Shown here: piece after piece, positions 47,778 through 56,308 of the stretch
How the letters are laid out: every line of letters starts with the position of its first letter
Position numbering within the stretch: position 1 is the first letter of the stretch
Assembly (NCBI GenBank): GCA_963775235.1
Contig: CAVZHY010000005.1
Location: 186,001-250,000, forward strand
DNA from: JBBDMC01 sp963775235
GTDB lineage: Bacteria > Pseudomonadota > Alphaproteobacteria > Rhizobiales > Kaistiaceae
Reading direction: 5' to 3'
Length of the DNA stretch: 64,000 nucleotides
The notes under the pieces: generated by a model
What the model was told of the DNA's origin: nothing
Databases searched by the model: none
The model's input: the letters and a program-made list of their open reading frames with translations, nothing else
Position numbers and translations under genes: made by a program

Positions 47778-48188
47778 ATGATGGAAGACCCGGCAGCGAA
47801 CACAACAACGATCGGAGGCGCCGAGGCCGAAGGGCCCCGGCCGCCGGTGCACGTTGCGGGATCGACGCTCGCGCCGGAGGACCTGGAGCGGATGAGTGGG
47901 GACATCGTGGCGGCGCTGAAGACCGTCTACGACCCTGAGATTCCTGCCGACATCTACGAGCTTGGCCTCATCTACCGCATCGAACTCAACGACGACCGCA
48001 GCCTCGATATCGACATGACGCTGACCGCACCGGGGTGCCCGGTCGCCGGCGAGATGCCGACCTGGGTGGAGAACGCGGTGGGTTCGGTGCCGGGCGTCGG
48101 CCCCGTCAAGGTCAGGATGGTCTTCGACCCGCCATGGACCCCCGACCGCATGTCGGACGAGGCGCGGGTTGCCCTCGACTGGTACTAG
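47778..48188 (+). CDS. sufT: SUF system protein SufT (MIP18/DUF59)
   Basis: 136 residues from ATG 47778, 6 bp after sufS. Single MIP18-like domain: LKTVYDPEIPADIYELGLIY, then DIDMTLTAPGCPVAGEMPTW and VRMVFDPPWTPDRMSDEARV. The conserved Cys of TAPGCP is present. Family members help Fe-S maturation and target delivery. The first 40 residues are a variable, acidic and proline-containing extension. Likely the last gene of the suf transcription unit. Confidence 0.92.
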   Translation: MMEDPAANTTTIGGAEAEGPRPPVHVAGSTLAPEDLERMSGDIVAALKTVYDPEIPADIYELGLIYRIELNDDRSLDIDMTLTAPGCPVAGEMPTWVENAVGSVPGVGPVKVRMVFDPPWTPDRMSDEARVALDWY

Positions 48189-48263
48189 CCATCGGGCGAT
48201 GCGGGGGGTGATCCGGCGCGCGGGTTGGGCTATTTTGCCGGCATTGTCGCCTGGGAGTAGATC

Positions 48264-48710
48264 ATGTTCACGCGGCCGTTTCTTGCTCTTGCGTTCGCGT
48301 TTGGGCTCGCGCTCGCGGGCCCGGTTCGCGCCGACCCGGTCGCCGAGGGGGTCGCGGCCATCCCGGGCGCCGTCGACGAGGTGCGGATCGGCGGGACCTG
48401 GGCGGACGGTGCCAAGAGTGGCGTCTATCGCATTGTGGTGACGCGCGGCGGCGGAAACGAAGTGACGGCGCGCCTGTTCGTCCAGTGGGTCGCCTATAGC
48501 GACGATGGCGGCGCCAAGGTGCAGCACTCGATCGAGATCAAGGAATTTGCCGCACTCAAGGTCGATATCGACGATTTCACCTCCGAATCGGACAAGGACG
48601 GCCTGTCGGTCTTCATTCGCACCACCGATCCCAACGGCAGCAATGACCTCAGTTACGAGCTGTTCGTGTTCTCGCCGACCGACTACCGATTCGGTCCGGC
48701 GACGAATTAG
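48264..48710 (+). CDS. Small secreted protein, unknown function
   Basis: 148 residues from ATG 48264 (GGGAG site about 6 nt upstream). Signal peptide MFTRPFLALAFAFGLALAGP, cleaved near VRA-DPV. The mature part looks like a single beta-rich domain (GTWADGAKSGVYRIVVTRGG, VTARLFVQWVAYSDDGGAKV, SIEIKEFAALKVDIDDFTSE). It has no cysteines and is acidic. Not recognised. It follows sufT by 75 bp but is not clearly part of the suf operon. Confidence 0.75.
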   Translation: MFTRPFLALAFAFGLALAGPVRADPVAEGVAAIPGAVDEVRIGGTWADGAKSGVYRIVVTRGGGNEVTARLFVQWVAYSDDGGAKVQHSIEIKEFAALKVDIDDFTSESDKDGLSVFIRTTDPNGSNDLSYELFVFSPTDYRFGPATN

Positions 48711-48865
48711 TCCGCAATTGCCGGCAGGGTGTTTACCGAAAATCGAGCTGAATCATTGACACTACCCGAGCAGAGCCTATGTTCCGGGCATCGTTGCATC
48801 GGCGGCTGGACGTTTGAACCCCGCCGTGAGCTGTGGCCGCAAGAGCCCGCGCCAATCACCATCGA

Positions 48866-50260
48866 ATGAGCTTTCAAGATCTTGGATTGAGCCCAAAGGT
48901 CCTCGCAGCAGTCGAGGCGAGCGGCTATGTCACCCCGACGCCCATTCAGGCGCAGGCGATCCCGCACATTCTCGAGCGGCGCGATGTCGTCGGCATCGCC
49001 CAGACCGGGACGGGCAAGACGGCAGGATTCGTCCTGCCCATGCTGACGCTGCTGGAGCGGGGTCGTGCCCGCGCCCGCATGCCACGGACCCTCATCCTGG
49101 AGCCCACCCGGGAACTCGCCGCCCAGGTTGAGGAGAACTTCGGCCGCTACGGGCGCAACCATAAACTGACCGTCGCCTTGCTGATCGGCGGCGTGTCATT
49201 CGACGATCAGCTCAAGAAGCTTGACCGCGGCGCCGACGTGCTCATTGCCACCCCCGGCCGGCTACTCGATCATTTCGAGCGCGGCAAGATACTGATGAGC
49301 GGCGTCGAGATCCTGGTGATCGACGAGGCCGACCGAATGCTCGACATGGGTTTCATCCCCGACATCGAGCGCATCTGCAAGCTCCTGCCGTTCACGCGCC
49401 AGACCCTCTTCTTTTCCGCCACCATGCCGTCCGAGATCCAGCGCCTCGCCGACAACTTCCTGTCCAATCCGGTCAGGATCGAGGCGTCGAAGCCGGCGAC
49501 GGCGGCAGTCACCGTCAGCCAGTACCTTGCCCACTCCGGCCGTGAACCGGTCGACAAGCGCGCCGTACTGCGGGCGCTCATCCGCAGCGCCGATGACTTC
49601 AAGAACGCCATCATATTCTGCAACCGCAAACGTGACGTAGCGGTGCTCCATCGGTCGCTCTCGCGCCATGGCTTCAGCGTCGGCGCGCTCCATGGCGACA
49701 TGGACCAGCGTTCACGCATGGCGACGCTGGACGATTTCCGCAAGGGCGCGATCACGCTGCTGGTGGCTTCGGACGTGGCCGCCCGCGGTCTCGACATTCC
49801 GGCGGTCAGCCACATCTTCAACTTCGACGTGCCGACCCACTCGGAGGACTACGTCCATCGTATCGGGCGCACTGGCCGCGCCGGTCTTACCGGCACCGCC
49901 ATCACCATCGCCACATCGCTCGACCGCAAGTACGTCGCCGGCATCGAGAAGCTGATCGGACAGCCGATCCAGCCGATGGAGGTCGAGGCCGACGACGAGC
50001 GCGCGGCGGCCTTCCGCAAGGGCCGCGCCGAACGTGAAGAGGCGCCGGCGTCGCCCGAGGAAAGGCCCCGGCGCGAGCGCGATGGGCGTAGGGCCAGACG
50101 GCGCGGCGGCGAGGGCGAACAAGAACGCCGGCCGGCGCGCGACCAGGGCAGGCAGAGGCCCCAGCCACCGGCCAGCGCCGAAGCACCACCGGTGGTTGGT
50201 CTCGGCGATCACGTGCCTGAGTTTCTCCTTCGTCCGGTCAAGGTGCCCAGCCAGTCGTAA
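48866..50260 (+). CDS. DEAD-box RNA helicase, RhlE-like
   Basis: 464 residues from ATG 48866 (MSFQDLGLSPKVLAAVEASG). ATP-dependent RNA helicase with Q motif (YVTPTPIQAQAIPHIL), motif I AQTGTGKTAGF, Ia PTRELAAQ, II VIDEADRMLDMGF, III FFSATMP, V SDVAARGLDIPAVSHIFNFD and VI YVHRIGRTGRAG. The C-terminal tail (about 390-464) is Arg/Glu/Pro-rich and disordered, typical for RNA binding in RhlE-type proteins. Roles in ribosome assembly or mRNA decay are probable; rne in the same window may be a degradosome partner. The frame extends upstream to 48833 without support. Confidence 0.94.
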   Translation: MSFQDLGLSPKVLAAVEASGYVTPTPIQAQAIPHILERRDVVGIAQTGTGKTAGFVLPMLTLLERGRARARMPRTLILEPTRELAAQVEENFGRYGRNHKLTVALLIGGVSFDDQLKKLDRGADVLIATPGRLLDHFERGKILMSGVEILVIDEADRMLDMGFIPDIERICKLLPFTRQTLFFSATMPSEIQRLADNFLSNPVRIEASKPATAAVTVSQYLAHSGREPVDKRAVLRALIRSADDFKNAIIFCNRKRDVAVLHRSLSRHGFSVGALHGDMDQRSRMATLDDFRKGAITLLVASDVAARGLDIPAVSHIFNFDVPTHSEDYVHRIGRTGRAGLTGTAITIATSLDRKYVAGIEKLIGQPIQPMEVEADDERAAAFRKGRAEREEAPASPEERPRRERDGRRARRRGGEGEQERRPARDQGRQRPQPPASAEAPPVVGLGDHVPEFLLRPVKVPSQS

Positions 50261-50277
50261 GTCGCGACCCCGCGCAA

Positions 50278-50853
50278 CTACAGCAGGAAAGGGATCAGGC
50301 CGGGCACCTTTGCCCGATAGTCCTCATAAGCCTGTCCGAAAGTCTCGATCATCCACCGCTCCTCCAGCCCGGCCTTGTAGACCACGCCAAGGACCACCAG
50401 GACGAACCCCACAATCGCCCGCCAGTAGCCGATCACGAGAGCCGAGCCGAGCACCGCGAGGATGAGCCCCGAGTAGATCGGATGCCGGACGATGCCGTAG
50501 GGACCGCTGCGGATCAGCTTGTGATCCTGCTTGACCGTCACCATGCCACTCCAGTTGGCGCCGAGGTGGACACGTGCCCACACCGCGAATCCGAGACCGA
50601 TCGCGACCAGCAACGTGCCGACGATCGCAATCCCGGGCGACGCCGGCACGAACCGCTGGTTCAGGGTGCCGGGCACGCCGCTCCCGATCATGAGCCAGGC
50701 GGCCAGCCAGATCGGCACGCCGAAAGCGAGGCGCGACAGTCCCGTCTCTGCTCTCGCGTCCGGTTTGGTCGCGAGGGCGGAGACGGCCCAATAGGCGAGC
50801 CAGGCGAGCCATAGCAAGGCGACAAGCGAGCCGAAGGTGAGGGGGAAGGGCAA
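50278..50853 (-). CDS. Isoprenylcysteine carboxyl methyltransferase (ICMT) family membrane protein
   Basis: 191 residues from ATG 50853. Five hydrophobic segments, including an N-terminal pair, a helix pair (IVGTLLVAIGLGFAVWARVH) and a C-terminal hairpin (LVIGYWRAIVGFVLVVLGVV). The SAM/substrate region of the ICMT/PEMT family is conserved: LGANWSGMVTVKQDHKLIRS, GPYGIVRHPIYSGLILAV, EERWMIETFGQAYEDYRAKV. Prokaryotic members methylate or modify small lipophilic substrates that are mostly unknown. Convergent with the helicase gene, with 17 bp between the stops. Confidence 0.88.
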   Translation of the reverse strand: MPFPLTFGSLVALLWLAWLAYWAVSALATKPDARAETGLSRLAFGVPIWLAAWLMIGSGVPGTLNQRFVPASPGIAIVGTLLVAIGLGFAVWARVHLGANWSGMVTVKQDHKLIRSGPYGIVRHPIYSGLILAVLGSALVIGYWRAIVGFVLVVLGVVYKAGLEERWMIETFGQAYEDYRAKVPGLIPFLL

Positions 50854-50915
50854 AGAGGCCTCCTGTCGCCCCGCCAGCGGGCGCGATAGGACACCTCAAA
50901 TGCGTCGGAATAAGG

Positions 50916-51296
50916 CTAGGCTGTCTCTGCCGTTTCGGGTTCGGCCGCCGGCCTCAGTTCCACGGACTCGCCGCACCCGCACGCGGAAACCTCGTTGGGA
51001 TTGTGAAAAACGAAGCCCGAGCGGAACTTCGTCACCTCGAAGTCCATGGTGGAACCGAGCAGGTAAAGGCTTGCCTTGGGATCGACGTAGACCGTCACCC
51101 CGTGTTCGCTGACGAGGTCGTCGGCGGCATTCGGCGTCTCGACCGGGTCAAGGGTGTACTCCATGCCCGCGCAACCACCCTTCTTGACGCCGACGCGAAC
51201 GCCGACCAGGGGCCTTTGGTTGCCAGCGACCAGTTCCCGGACGCGCTCGGCGGCGCGTTCGGTGAGTTCCATCACGGCGGGGCGCGGTCTTGGCAT
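50916..51296 (-). CDS. sufA: A-type Fe-S carrier (SufA/IscA/HesB family)
   Basis: 126 residues. Carries Fe-S clusters from SufBCD to targets. The three conserved cysteines are in KKGGCAGMEYTLD and ACGCGESVEL. The core LTERAAERVRELVAGNQRPL, VRVGVKKGG, ASLYLLGSTMDFEV, FRSGFVFHNPNEVSACGCGE is standard. ATG 51296 has a GGGAGAG site; an internal ATG eight codons later is possible. In many rhizobia sufA ends the suf operon; here it is on the opposite strand, about 2.7 kb beyond sufT, separated by three unrelated genes, so it has its own promoter. Confidence 0.92.
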   Translation of the reverse strand: MPRPRPAVMELTERAAERVRELVAGNQRPLVGVRVGVKKGGCAGMEYTLDPVETPNAADDLVSEHGVTVYVDPKASLYLLGSTMDFEVTKFRSGFVFHNPNEVSACGCGESVELRPAAEPETAETA

Positions 51297-51397
51297 CAGT
51301 CTCTCCCGGCCGGGTCAAGGGCGGCCGATGCGGCTAAGATAGGCTATTGCCCCTTGGAAACAAGCGGTCCCTGAGGCGCCACGGGCCCGGCGGTCCC

Positions 51398-53457
51398 TCA
51401 GATGTCAAGGTCCCTGGCGAACTCCGCCCGTTCCTGGATGAACCGGAAGCGGGCCTCGGGTTTGTTGCCCATCAGGCTCTCCACCGCCGCTCCGGTTGCC
51501 TTTTCCTCGGCGATCTCGACGCGCAGAAGCGTGCGCTTGGCGGGATCCATGGTCGTCTCCTTGAGCTGGCCCGGCAGCATCTCGCCGAGCCCTTTGAACC
51601 GGCTGATGTCGACGTTGCCCTTGCCGTTGAATGCCGTCTTGAGGAGGCGGTCGCGGTCGGCTTCATCGCGGGCGTAGAAGGTTTTCGCGCCCTGGGTCAG
51701 CCGGTAGAGGGGCGGCACGGCGAGGAAGAGGTGACCGCTGCGGATCAACTCCGGCAGCTCGCGGTAGAAGAAAGTGATCAGCAGGGAGGCGATGTGGGCG
51801 CCGTCGACGTCGGCGTCGGTCATGATGATGACGCGGTCGTAACGGAGGTCCTCGCCGCGGTACCCGGCGCCGGGGGCGACACCCAGCGCCTGGAGGAGGT
51901 CGGCGAGCTGCTGGTTGTCACGCAGCTTGACGCGCCCGGCGCTTGCGACGTTGAGGATCTTGCCGCGCAGCGGCAACACCGCCTGGGTGGCGCGGTTGCG
52001 TGCCTGCTTGGCGGAGCCGCCGGCGGAGTCGCCCTCCACGATAAATATCTCAGTCCCTGAGGCGGCATCCGCATTGCAGTCGGCGAGCTTGCCTGGCAGG
52101 CGCAGCTTTCGCGCGGTCTGCTTGCGGCCGAGCTCCCGCTCCTCGCGGCGGCGCAGCCGCTCTTCGGCCCGCTCCACCACCCAGTCGAGCAGGCGTGTGG
52201 CGTCGGTCGGCGACGCGGCAAGCCAATGATCGAACGGATCGCGCACCGCGTTCTCGACGATGCGCGTCGCCTCCGCCGTCGACAGGCGGTCCTTGGTCTG
52301 CCCGACGAACTCCGGTTCGCTGATGAACACCAATAGCATTGCCGCCGCTGAGGTCACGACGTCATCGGCGGTGACGACGCTGGCGCGCTTGTTGCCGCTG
52401 AGCTCGGCGTACTGTTTCAGTCCGCGGGTGAGCGCGGCACGAAGTCCGGCCTCGTGCGTGCCGCCGTCGCCGGTCGGGATGGTGTTGCAGTAGGAGCGGA
52501 TAAACCCGTCGCCGTGGAACCAGGCGACCGCCCATTCCACCGCGCCGTGGCCGGTCGCCTTGTCGGTGCGGCCGGTAAACACCGGGGCGATCGTTCTTTC
52601 GCCGGCAAGCTCTGCGGCCAGGTACTCCGACAGCCCGCCGGGGAAGTGGAACGTCGCCTTCTCAGGAACGTCCCGGCCCTTGACGAGTTCCGGGGCGCAC
52701 GACCAGCGGATTTCGACGCCGCCGTAGAGATACGCCTTGGCCCGCGCCATGGCCAACAGTCGCTCCGGCCTGAAAGTCGCGCCCTTGCCGAAGATCTGTT
52801 CGTCCGGCTTGAAGCGGACGCTGGTGCCGCGTTTGTTGTGGACCTCGCCGACGTCCTTGACTTTCTCGGTCGGCTGGCCGCGAGCAAAGCGCTGCCGGTA
52901 GTGGCGGCGTCCACGCCAGACATTGACCTCGAGAACTCCGACAGAGCGTTGACCACCGACACGCCGACCCCGTGCAGGCCGCCGGAGGTGTCGTAGACCC
53001 TGGAATGGAATTTGCCGCCGGCGTGGAGCGTGGTCATGATCACTTCCAGCGCCGACTTCGACTTGAACTTGGGGTGCGGGTCGACAGGCATGCCGCGGCC
53101 GTTGTCGGTAACGGTGACGAAGCCGTCGGCACCGACCTCGACCTCGATCCACGACGCGTGTCCTGCGACGGCCTCGTCCATCGAGTTGTCGATGACCTCG
53201 GCGAACAGGTGATGGAGCCCTTTCTCGTCGGTGCCGCCGATGTACATGCCCGGCCGCCGACGGACCGGTTCCAGCCCCTCCAGCACCTCGATGTCGGCGG
53301 CGGAATAGGCCTCCTCTGCGCTGACGGCGCGTTTCAGCGGCGCCTGCCGGCTGCGTTTGGCGGCGCTGGCGACCGACTTCGATTGCCCGACCTGTTGGTC
53401 AACGGAGGCGAACAGGTCGTCGGATTGGCCGGATTTCTTGCGTTTTGTGGGGGGCAT
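51398..53457 (-). CDS. parE: DNA topoisomerase IV subunit B (frameshifted)
   Basis: ATPase subunit of topoisomerase IV, decatenating chromosomes with ParC. ATG 53457 (MPPTKRKKSGQSDDLFASVD) lies behind a disordered leader; the ATP site is DIEVLEGLEPVRRRPGMYIG, EVIDNSMDEAVAGHA and VTDNGRGMPVDPHPK, with GGLHGVGVSVVNALSEF. The frame breaks near 52935, then continues GRRHYRQRFARGQPTEKVKD. The Toprim domain has IFIVEGDSAGGSAKQARNR and VIIMTDADVDGAHIASLLIT, and the C-terminus GLGEMLPGQLKETTMDPAKR. The Lys/Gly-rich N-terminal leader and the QQLADLLQALGV block support ParE over GyrB. Joined length about 686 residues. Confidence 0.93.
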
Positions 53458-53625
53458 CAGGAACTCGTGGGCGAATCGGATGGGCAGTCTCGCATGTAGG
53501 AGCACCCACGGGAATCCGCGAGGAGGATGCCGCCGTTACCAACGCTGCAATGCGTCGGACCGGCGCTTGCCATGACGTGACAGTGCGTCATTTAATGGAT
53601 GGACCAACAAGACGGAGACGATGGA

Positions 53626-54183
53626 ATGGCAACGCTTCAAACCGCCCCGATGCTCGGCGTCAAGGCTCCCGACTTCGCCCTGCCGGCGACCGACGGCAAG
53701 ACATACAGCCTTTCCGACATCGCCGGTCCCAAGGGCACCGTGGTGGTGTTCATCTGCAACCATTGCCCGTACGTGAAGGCGGTTGTCGATCGCATGGTGG
53801 CCGACGCCAAGACGCTCGCGGAGGAAGAAATCGGATTTGTCGCCATTTGCGCCAACGATCCGACTTCCCACCCGGGCGATTCCTTCGACAACATGAAGCT
53901 GTTCGCCCGGACGCACGCCTTTCCGTTCCCATATCTGCAGGACCGAAGCCAGGAGGTCGCCCGCGCCTATGACGCCGCGTGCACGCCGGAGTTCTACGGC
54001 ATCAACGCCGAAGGGATGGTCGCCTATCACGGCCGCCTGGATGAGGGCCGCACCGAGCCGCTTAAGGCGGGGGCAAAGCGCGAAATGCTGGAGGCGATGC
54101 GAATGATCGCAAAGACCGGCAAAGGCCCGGCCGAACAGCTTCCCGCCATCGGCTGCTCGATCAAGTGGAAAGAGGCGGCCTGA
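53626..54183 (+). CDS. Thioredoxin-fold redoxin (AhpC/TSA-like)
   Basis: 185 residues from ATG 53626. The thioredoxin-like fold begins APMLGVKAPDFALPATDGKT, with the active site FICNHCPYVKAVVDRM (CNHC) and AICANDPTSHPGDSFDNMKL. The cis-proline region is TPEFYGINAEGMVAYHGRLD. The NHC active-site dipeptide is typical of a bacterial redoxin family often labelled thiol-disulfide isomerase or AhpC/TSA family. No signal peptide, so cytoplasmic. It lies about 20 bp before a flavin reductase-like gene on the same strand, and the two may form a small redox operon. Confidence 0.9.
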   Translation: MATLQTAPMLGVKAPDFALPATDGKTYSLSDIAGPKGTVVVFICNHCPYVKAVVDRMVADAKTLAEEEIGFVAICANDPTSHPGDSFDNMKLFARTHAFPFPYLQDRSQEVARAYDAACTPEFYGINAEGMVAYHGRLDEGRTEPLKAGAKREMLEAMRMIAKTGKGPAEQLPAIGCSIKWKEAA

Positions 54184-54202
54184 TCGCTTTCGCCGACGCA
54201 GC

Positions 54203-54763
54203 GTGAAGAATTACACGAAGCACGACTTCCCGGTGTCCGAGGTCCGGCGGTTCCTGGAACCGGGGCCGATCGTGCTGGTGAGTTCGGCATGGCAGGATGA
54301 GATCAACGTCATGACCATGGGCTGGCACATGGTCATGGGGTTCACGCCGTCGCTGATCGGCTGCTACGTCTGGAACGCGAACCACAGCTTCGCCATGATC
54401 CGCAACAGCGGCGAGTGCGTATTCAGCGTTCCGACGGTCGACATCGCGCCAACGGTCGTCGACATAGGCAACTGTTCAGGCAGCGACGTTGAGAAGTTCA
54501 CGACCTTCGGCCTGACCGCGGTGACGGGCGACAAGGTAAAGGCACCGCTCATCGCCGAATGCTATGCGAGCTTTGAATGCAGGCTCGTTGAGGCGAGCCT
54601 CATTGCATCCTACGGCCTGTTCGTCTTCGAGGTCGTCAAGGCGCACGTAGCCCGCTCGCCCAGGTACCCGCGCACCCTCCACTACCGAGGCGATGGTGTC
54701 TTCATGATCTCGGGTGAGAACACGGCGCGCTACCGCAAGCGGTTCAGGCCGGGGATGCTATGA
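54203..54763 (+). CDS. Flavin reductase-like FMN-binding protein
   Basis: 186 residues from GTG 54203. Split-barrel flavin reductase domain: GPIVLVSSAWQDEINVMTMG, WNANHSFAMIRNSGECVFSV, TVVDIGNCSGSDVEKFTTFG, APLIAECYASFECRLVEASL. These blocks fit the family that binds FMN and uses NAD(P)H or F420-like donors. The substrate is unknown. Translation probably follows the redoxin gene directly (19-bp gap). Intact and of normal length. Confidence 0.9.
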   Translation: MKNYTKHDFPVSEVRRFLEPGPIVLVSSAWQDEINVMTMGWHMVMGFTPSLIGCYVWNANHSFAMIRNSGECVFSVPTVDIAPTVVDIGNCSGSDVEKFTTFGLTAVTGDKVKAPLIAECYASFECRLVEASLIASYGLFVFEVVKAHVARSPRYPRTLHYRGDGVFMISGENTARYRKRFRPGML

Positions 54764-54895
54764 AGGAGGGGATCGGGGAACGAGTTTTCCGCCCTACGGC
54801 AGGTCCATGGCATGAAAAACGCTTGTTGGCGGCTCGCAATGGACCAATGTGTGGGCCGTTGCCTGCGTTTTTTCTGACCCGGTAGGATGTTTACG

Positions 54896-55594
54896 ATGAC
54901 TGCGACCCAAGCCAAACCTATTGACCTCTACTTCTGGACGACGCCCAACGGCTTCAAGATTTCGATCGCGCTCGAAGAAATGGGCGTGCCTTACACGGTC
55001 AAGTTCGTCGCCATCGGCAAGGGCGAGCAGTTTAAGCCCGAGTTCCTGGCGATTTCGCCCAACAATCGCATCCCGGCGATCGTCGATCCGGAGGGACCGG
55101 ACAGCAAACCGATCTCGATCTTCGAGTCGGGGGCGATCCTCATATATCTCGGCGTGAAGTTCGGCCGGTTTTACCCCGAAGATCCGCGTACACGCGTCGC
55201 GGTCGACGAATGGCTGTTCTGGCAGATGGCCAACGTCGGGCCGATCTTCGGCCAAAACAGCCACTTCCGAACCTACGCGAAGGAGAAGCTCCCGTACGCC
55301 ATCACCCGCTTCGTCAACGAGACCCACCGCCTGTTCGGGGTGCTCGACAAGCGGCTGGCGGACCGTGCGTTCGTCGCCGGCGACTATTCCATCGCCGACA
55401 TGGCGCTGTTCCCATGGCTGCGCAATTGGGATCGCCGGGGCATCGACATCGCCGAGTTCCAGAACGTCAAGCGCTGGCACGATGAAATCGCCGCGCGGCC
55501 GGCGGTGGTGAGAGGCCTGGGCATCCAGGCACCGAGCGAAATGAACCTTGCCGTCGATGATGACGCGCGGAAGGTCCTGTTTGGCCAGCGCTAG
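54896..55594 (+). CDS. Glutathione S-transferase, YghU/Ure2p-like
   Basis: 232 residues from ATG 54896; an ATG three codons earlier (54887) is possible. N-terminal thioredoxin fold IDLYFWTTPNGFKISIALEE with the Thr-Pro-Asn-Gly motif of the nu/YghU class, and FESGAILIYLG as the glutathione gamma-Glu site. C-terminal helical domain: VDEWLFWQMANVGPIFGQNS, HFRTYAKEKLPYAITRFVNE, AGDYSIADMALFPWLRNWDR. This class reduces disulfides and peroxides using two glutathione molecules. Stands alone; the next gene is convergent with it. Confidence 0.94.
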   Translation: MTATQAKPIDLYFWTTPNGFKISIALEEMGVPYTVKFVAIGKGEQFKPEFLAISPNNRIPAIVDPEGPDSKPISIFESGAILIYLGVKFGRFYPEDPRTRVAVDEWLFWQMANVGPIFGQNSHFRTYAKEKLPYAITRFVNETHRLFGVLDKRLADRAFVAGDYSIADMALFPWLRNWDRRGIDIAEFQNVKRWHDEIAARPAVVRGLGIQAPSEMNLAVDDDARKVLFGQR

Positions 55595-55968
55595 GTCCGG
55601 ACGCTGCGGTTGCGCAGCACGATGACGAGGAACAGAACCATTCCCAGTAGCGTCAGCAGCGATCCGGGTATGACAACGAGATCCAGGGACGGATTCGGCA
55701 TCACCGCGCCGAGAATACCAATGACCAGCCCCACGGCGCCGATGACGGCGACCCAGAAATGGGTTTCCGGCAACGCGCCCCGAACCTGCGGCTGACCGCG
55801 GTACCACAGGCCGTAGAGAAACAGCGTCACCCAGCCCACCAGATTGATGTGGGCATGGACGGGGGCGTAGCCGAAGACAGCCTCCCCGGTTGTTCCCATC
55901 CAGATACCGAACATCATTCCGACCAGCGCGAAAGTAATCGCAACCAAGAAGAATCGATCTGCCAGCAC
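55591..55968 (-). CDS. Small membrane protein with HAHINLVGW motif (haem-copper-oxidase-like)
   Basis: 125 residues from GTG 55968, which has a GGAGG site 9 nt upstream; the frame is open to 56091 but that extension is unsupported. Four membrane helices: about 5-25, 39-57, 69-90 and 97-119. The second contains PVHAHINLVGWVTLFLYGLW, a histidine-rich motif like the haem-ligand helix of cytochrome oxidase subunit I or NnrS-type proteins. Such short stand-alone proteins occur in alphaproteobacteria and may bind haem. The last four bases overlap the 3' end of the GST gene. Confidence 0.75.
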   Translation of the reverse strand: MLADRFFLVAITFALVGMMFGIWMGTTGEAVFGYAPVHAHINLVGWVTLFLYGLWYRGQPQVRGALPETHFWVAVIGAVGLVIGILGAVMPNPSLDLVVIPGSLLTLLGMVLFLVIVLRNRSVRT

Positions 55969-56308
55969 CAGCGTGTCCTCCCCGATTTCTGATTTTCCGC
56001 CACCCGTACGCCGATTCGCAATGGGGCCATCATAGGCGGCGGCTGACGTGCGCGCGACTGGCGCCTTGGCCTGTTTGTTGCGCGAGAGCAACAGTGTTGC
56101 ATCAAGTTAACCGAACGCCCGGATAGAGGGCGGACTCGTCGTCTTTCAGCCATAAACTGAAACCACCGTCGCGGCCGATCAGGTGACATGCCTGGGGGGC
56201 AAGTGCCTGTTTTATTGGGGGGCGGGATGGAGCGGCGAACGCCGTTTCAACCATAGGTATCGGCGGTCATTGGAGGCCGCAGCGGACAGTCACCTGACGA
56301 GGAATGAA

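Noticed and set aside
46728..48527. 599-residue minus-strand ORF opposite sufS and sufT
   Set aside because: His/Arg/Asp-rich antisense frame with no family features; the plus-strand genes are well supported.
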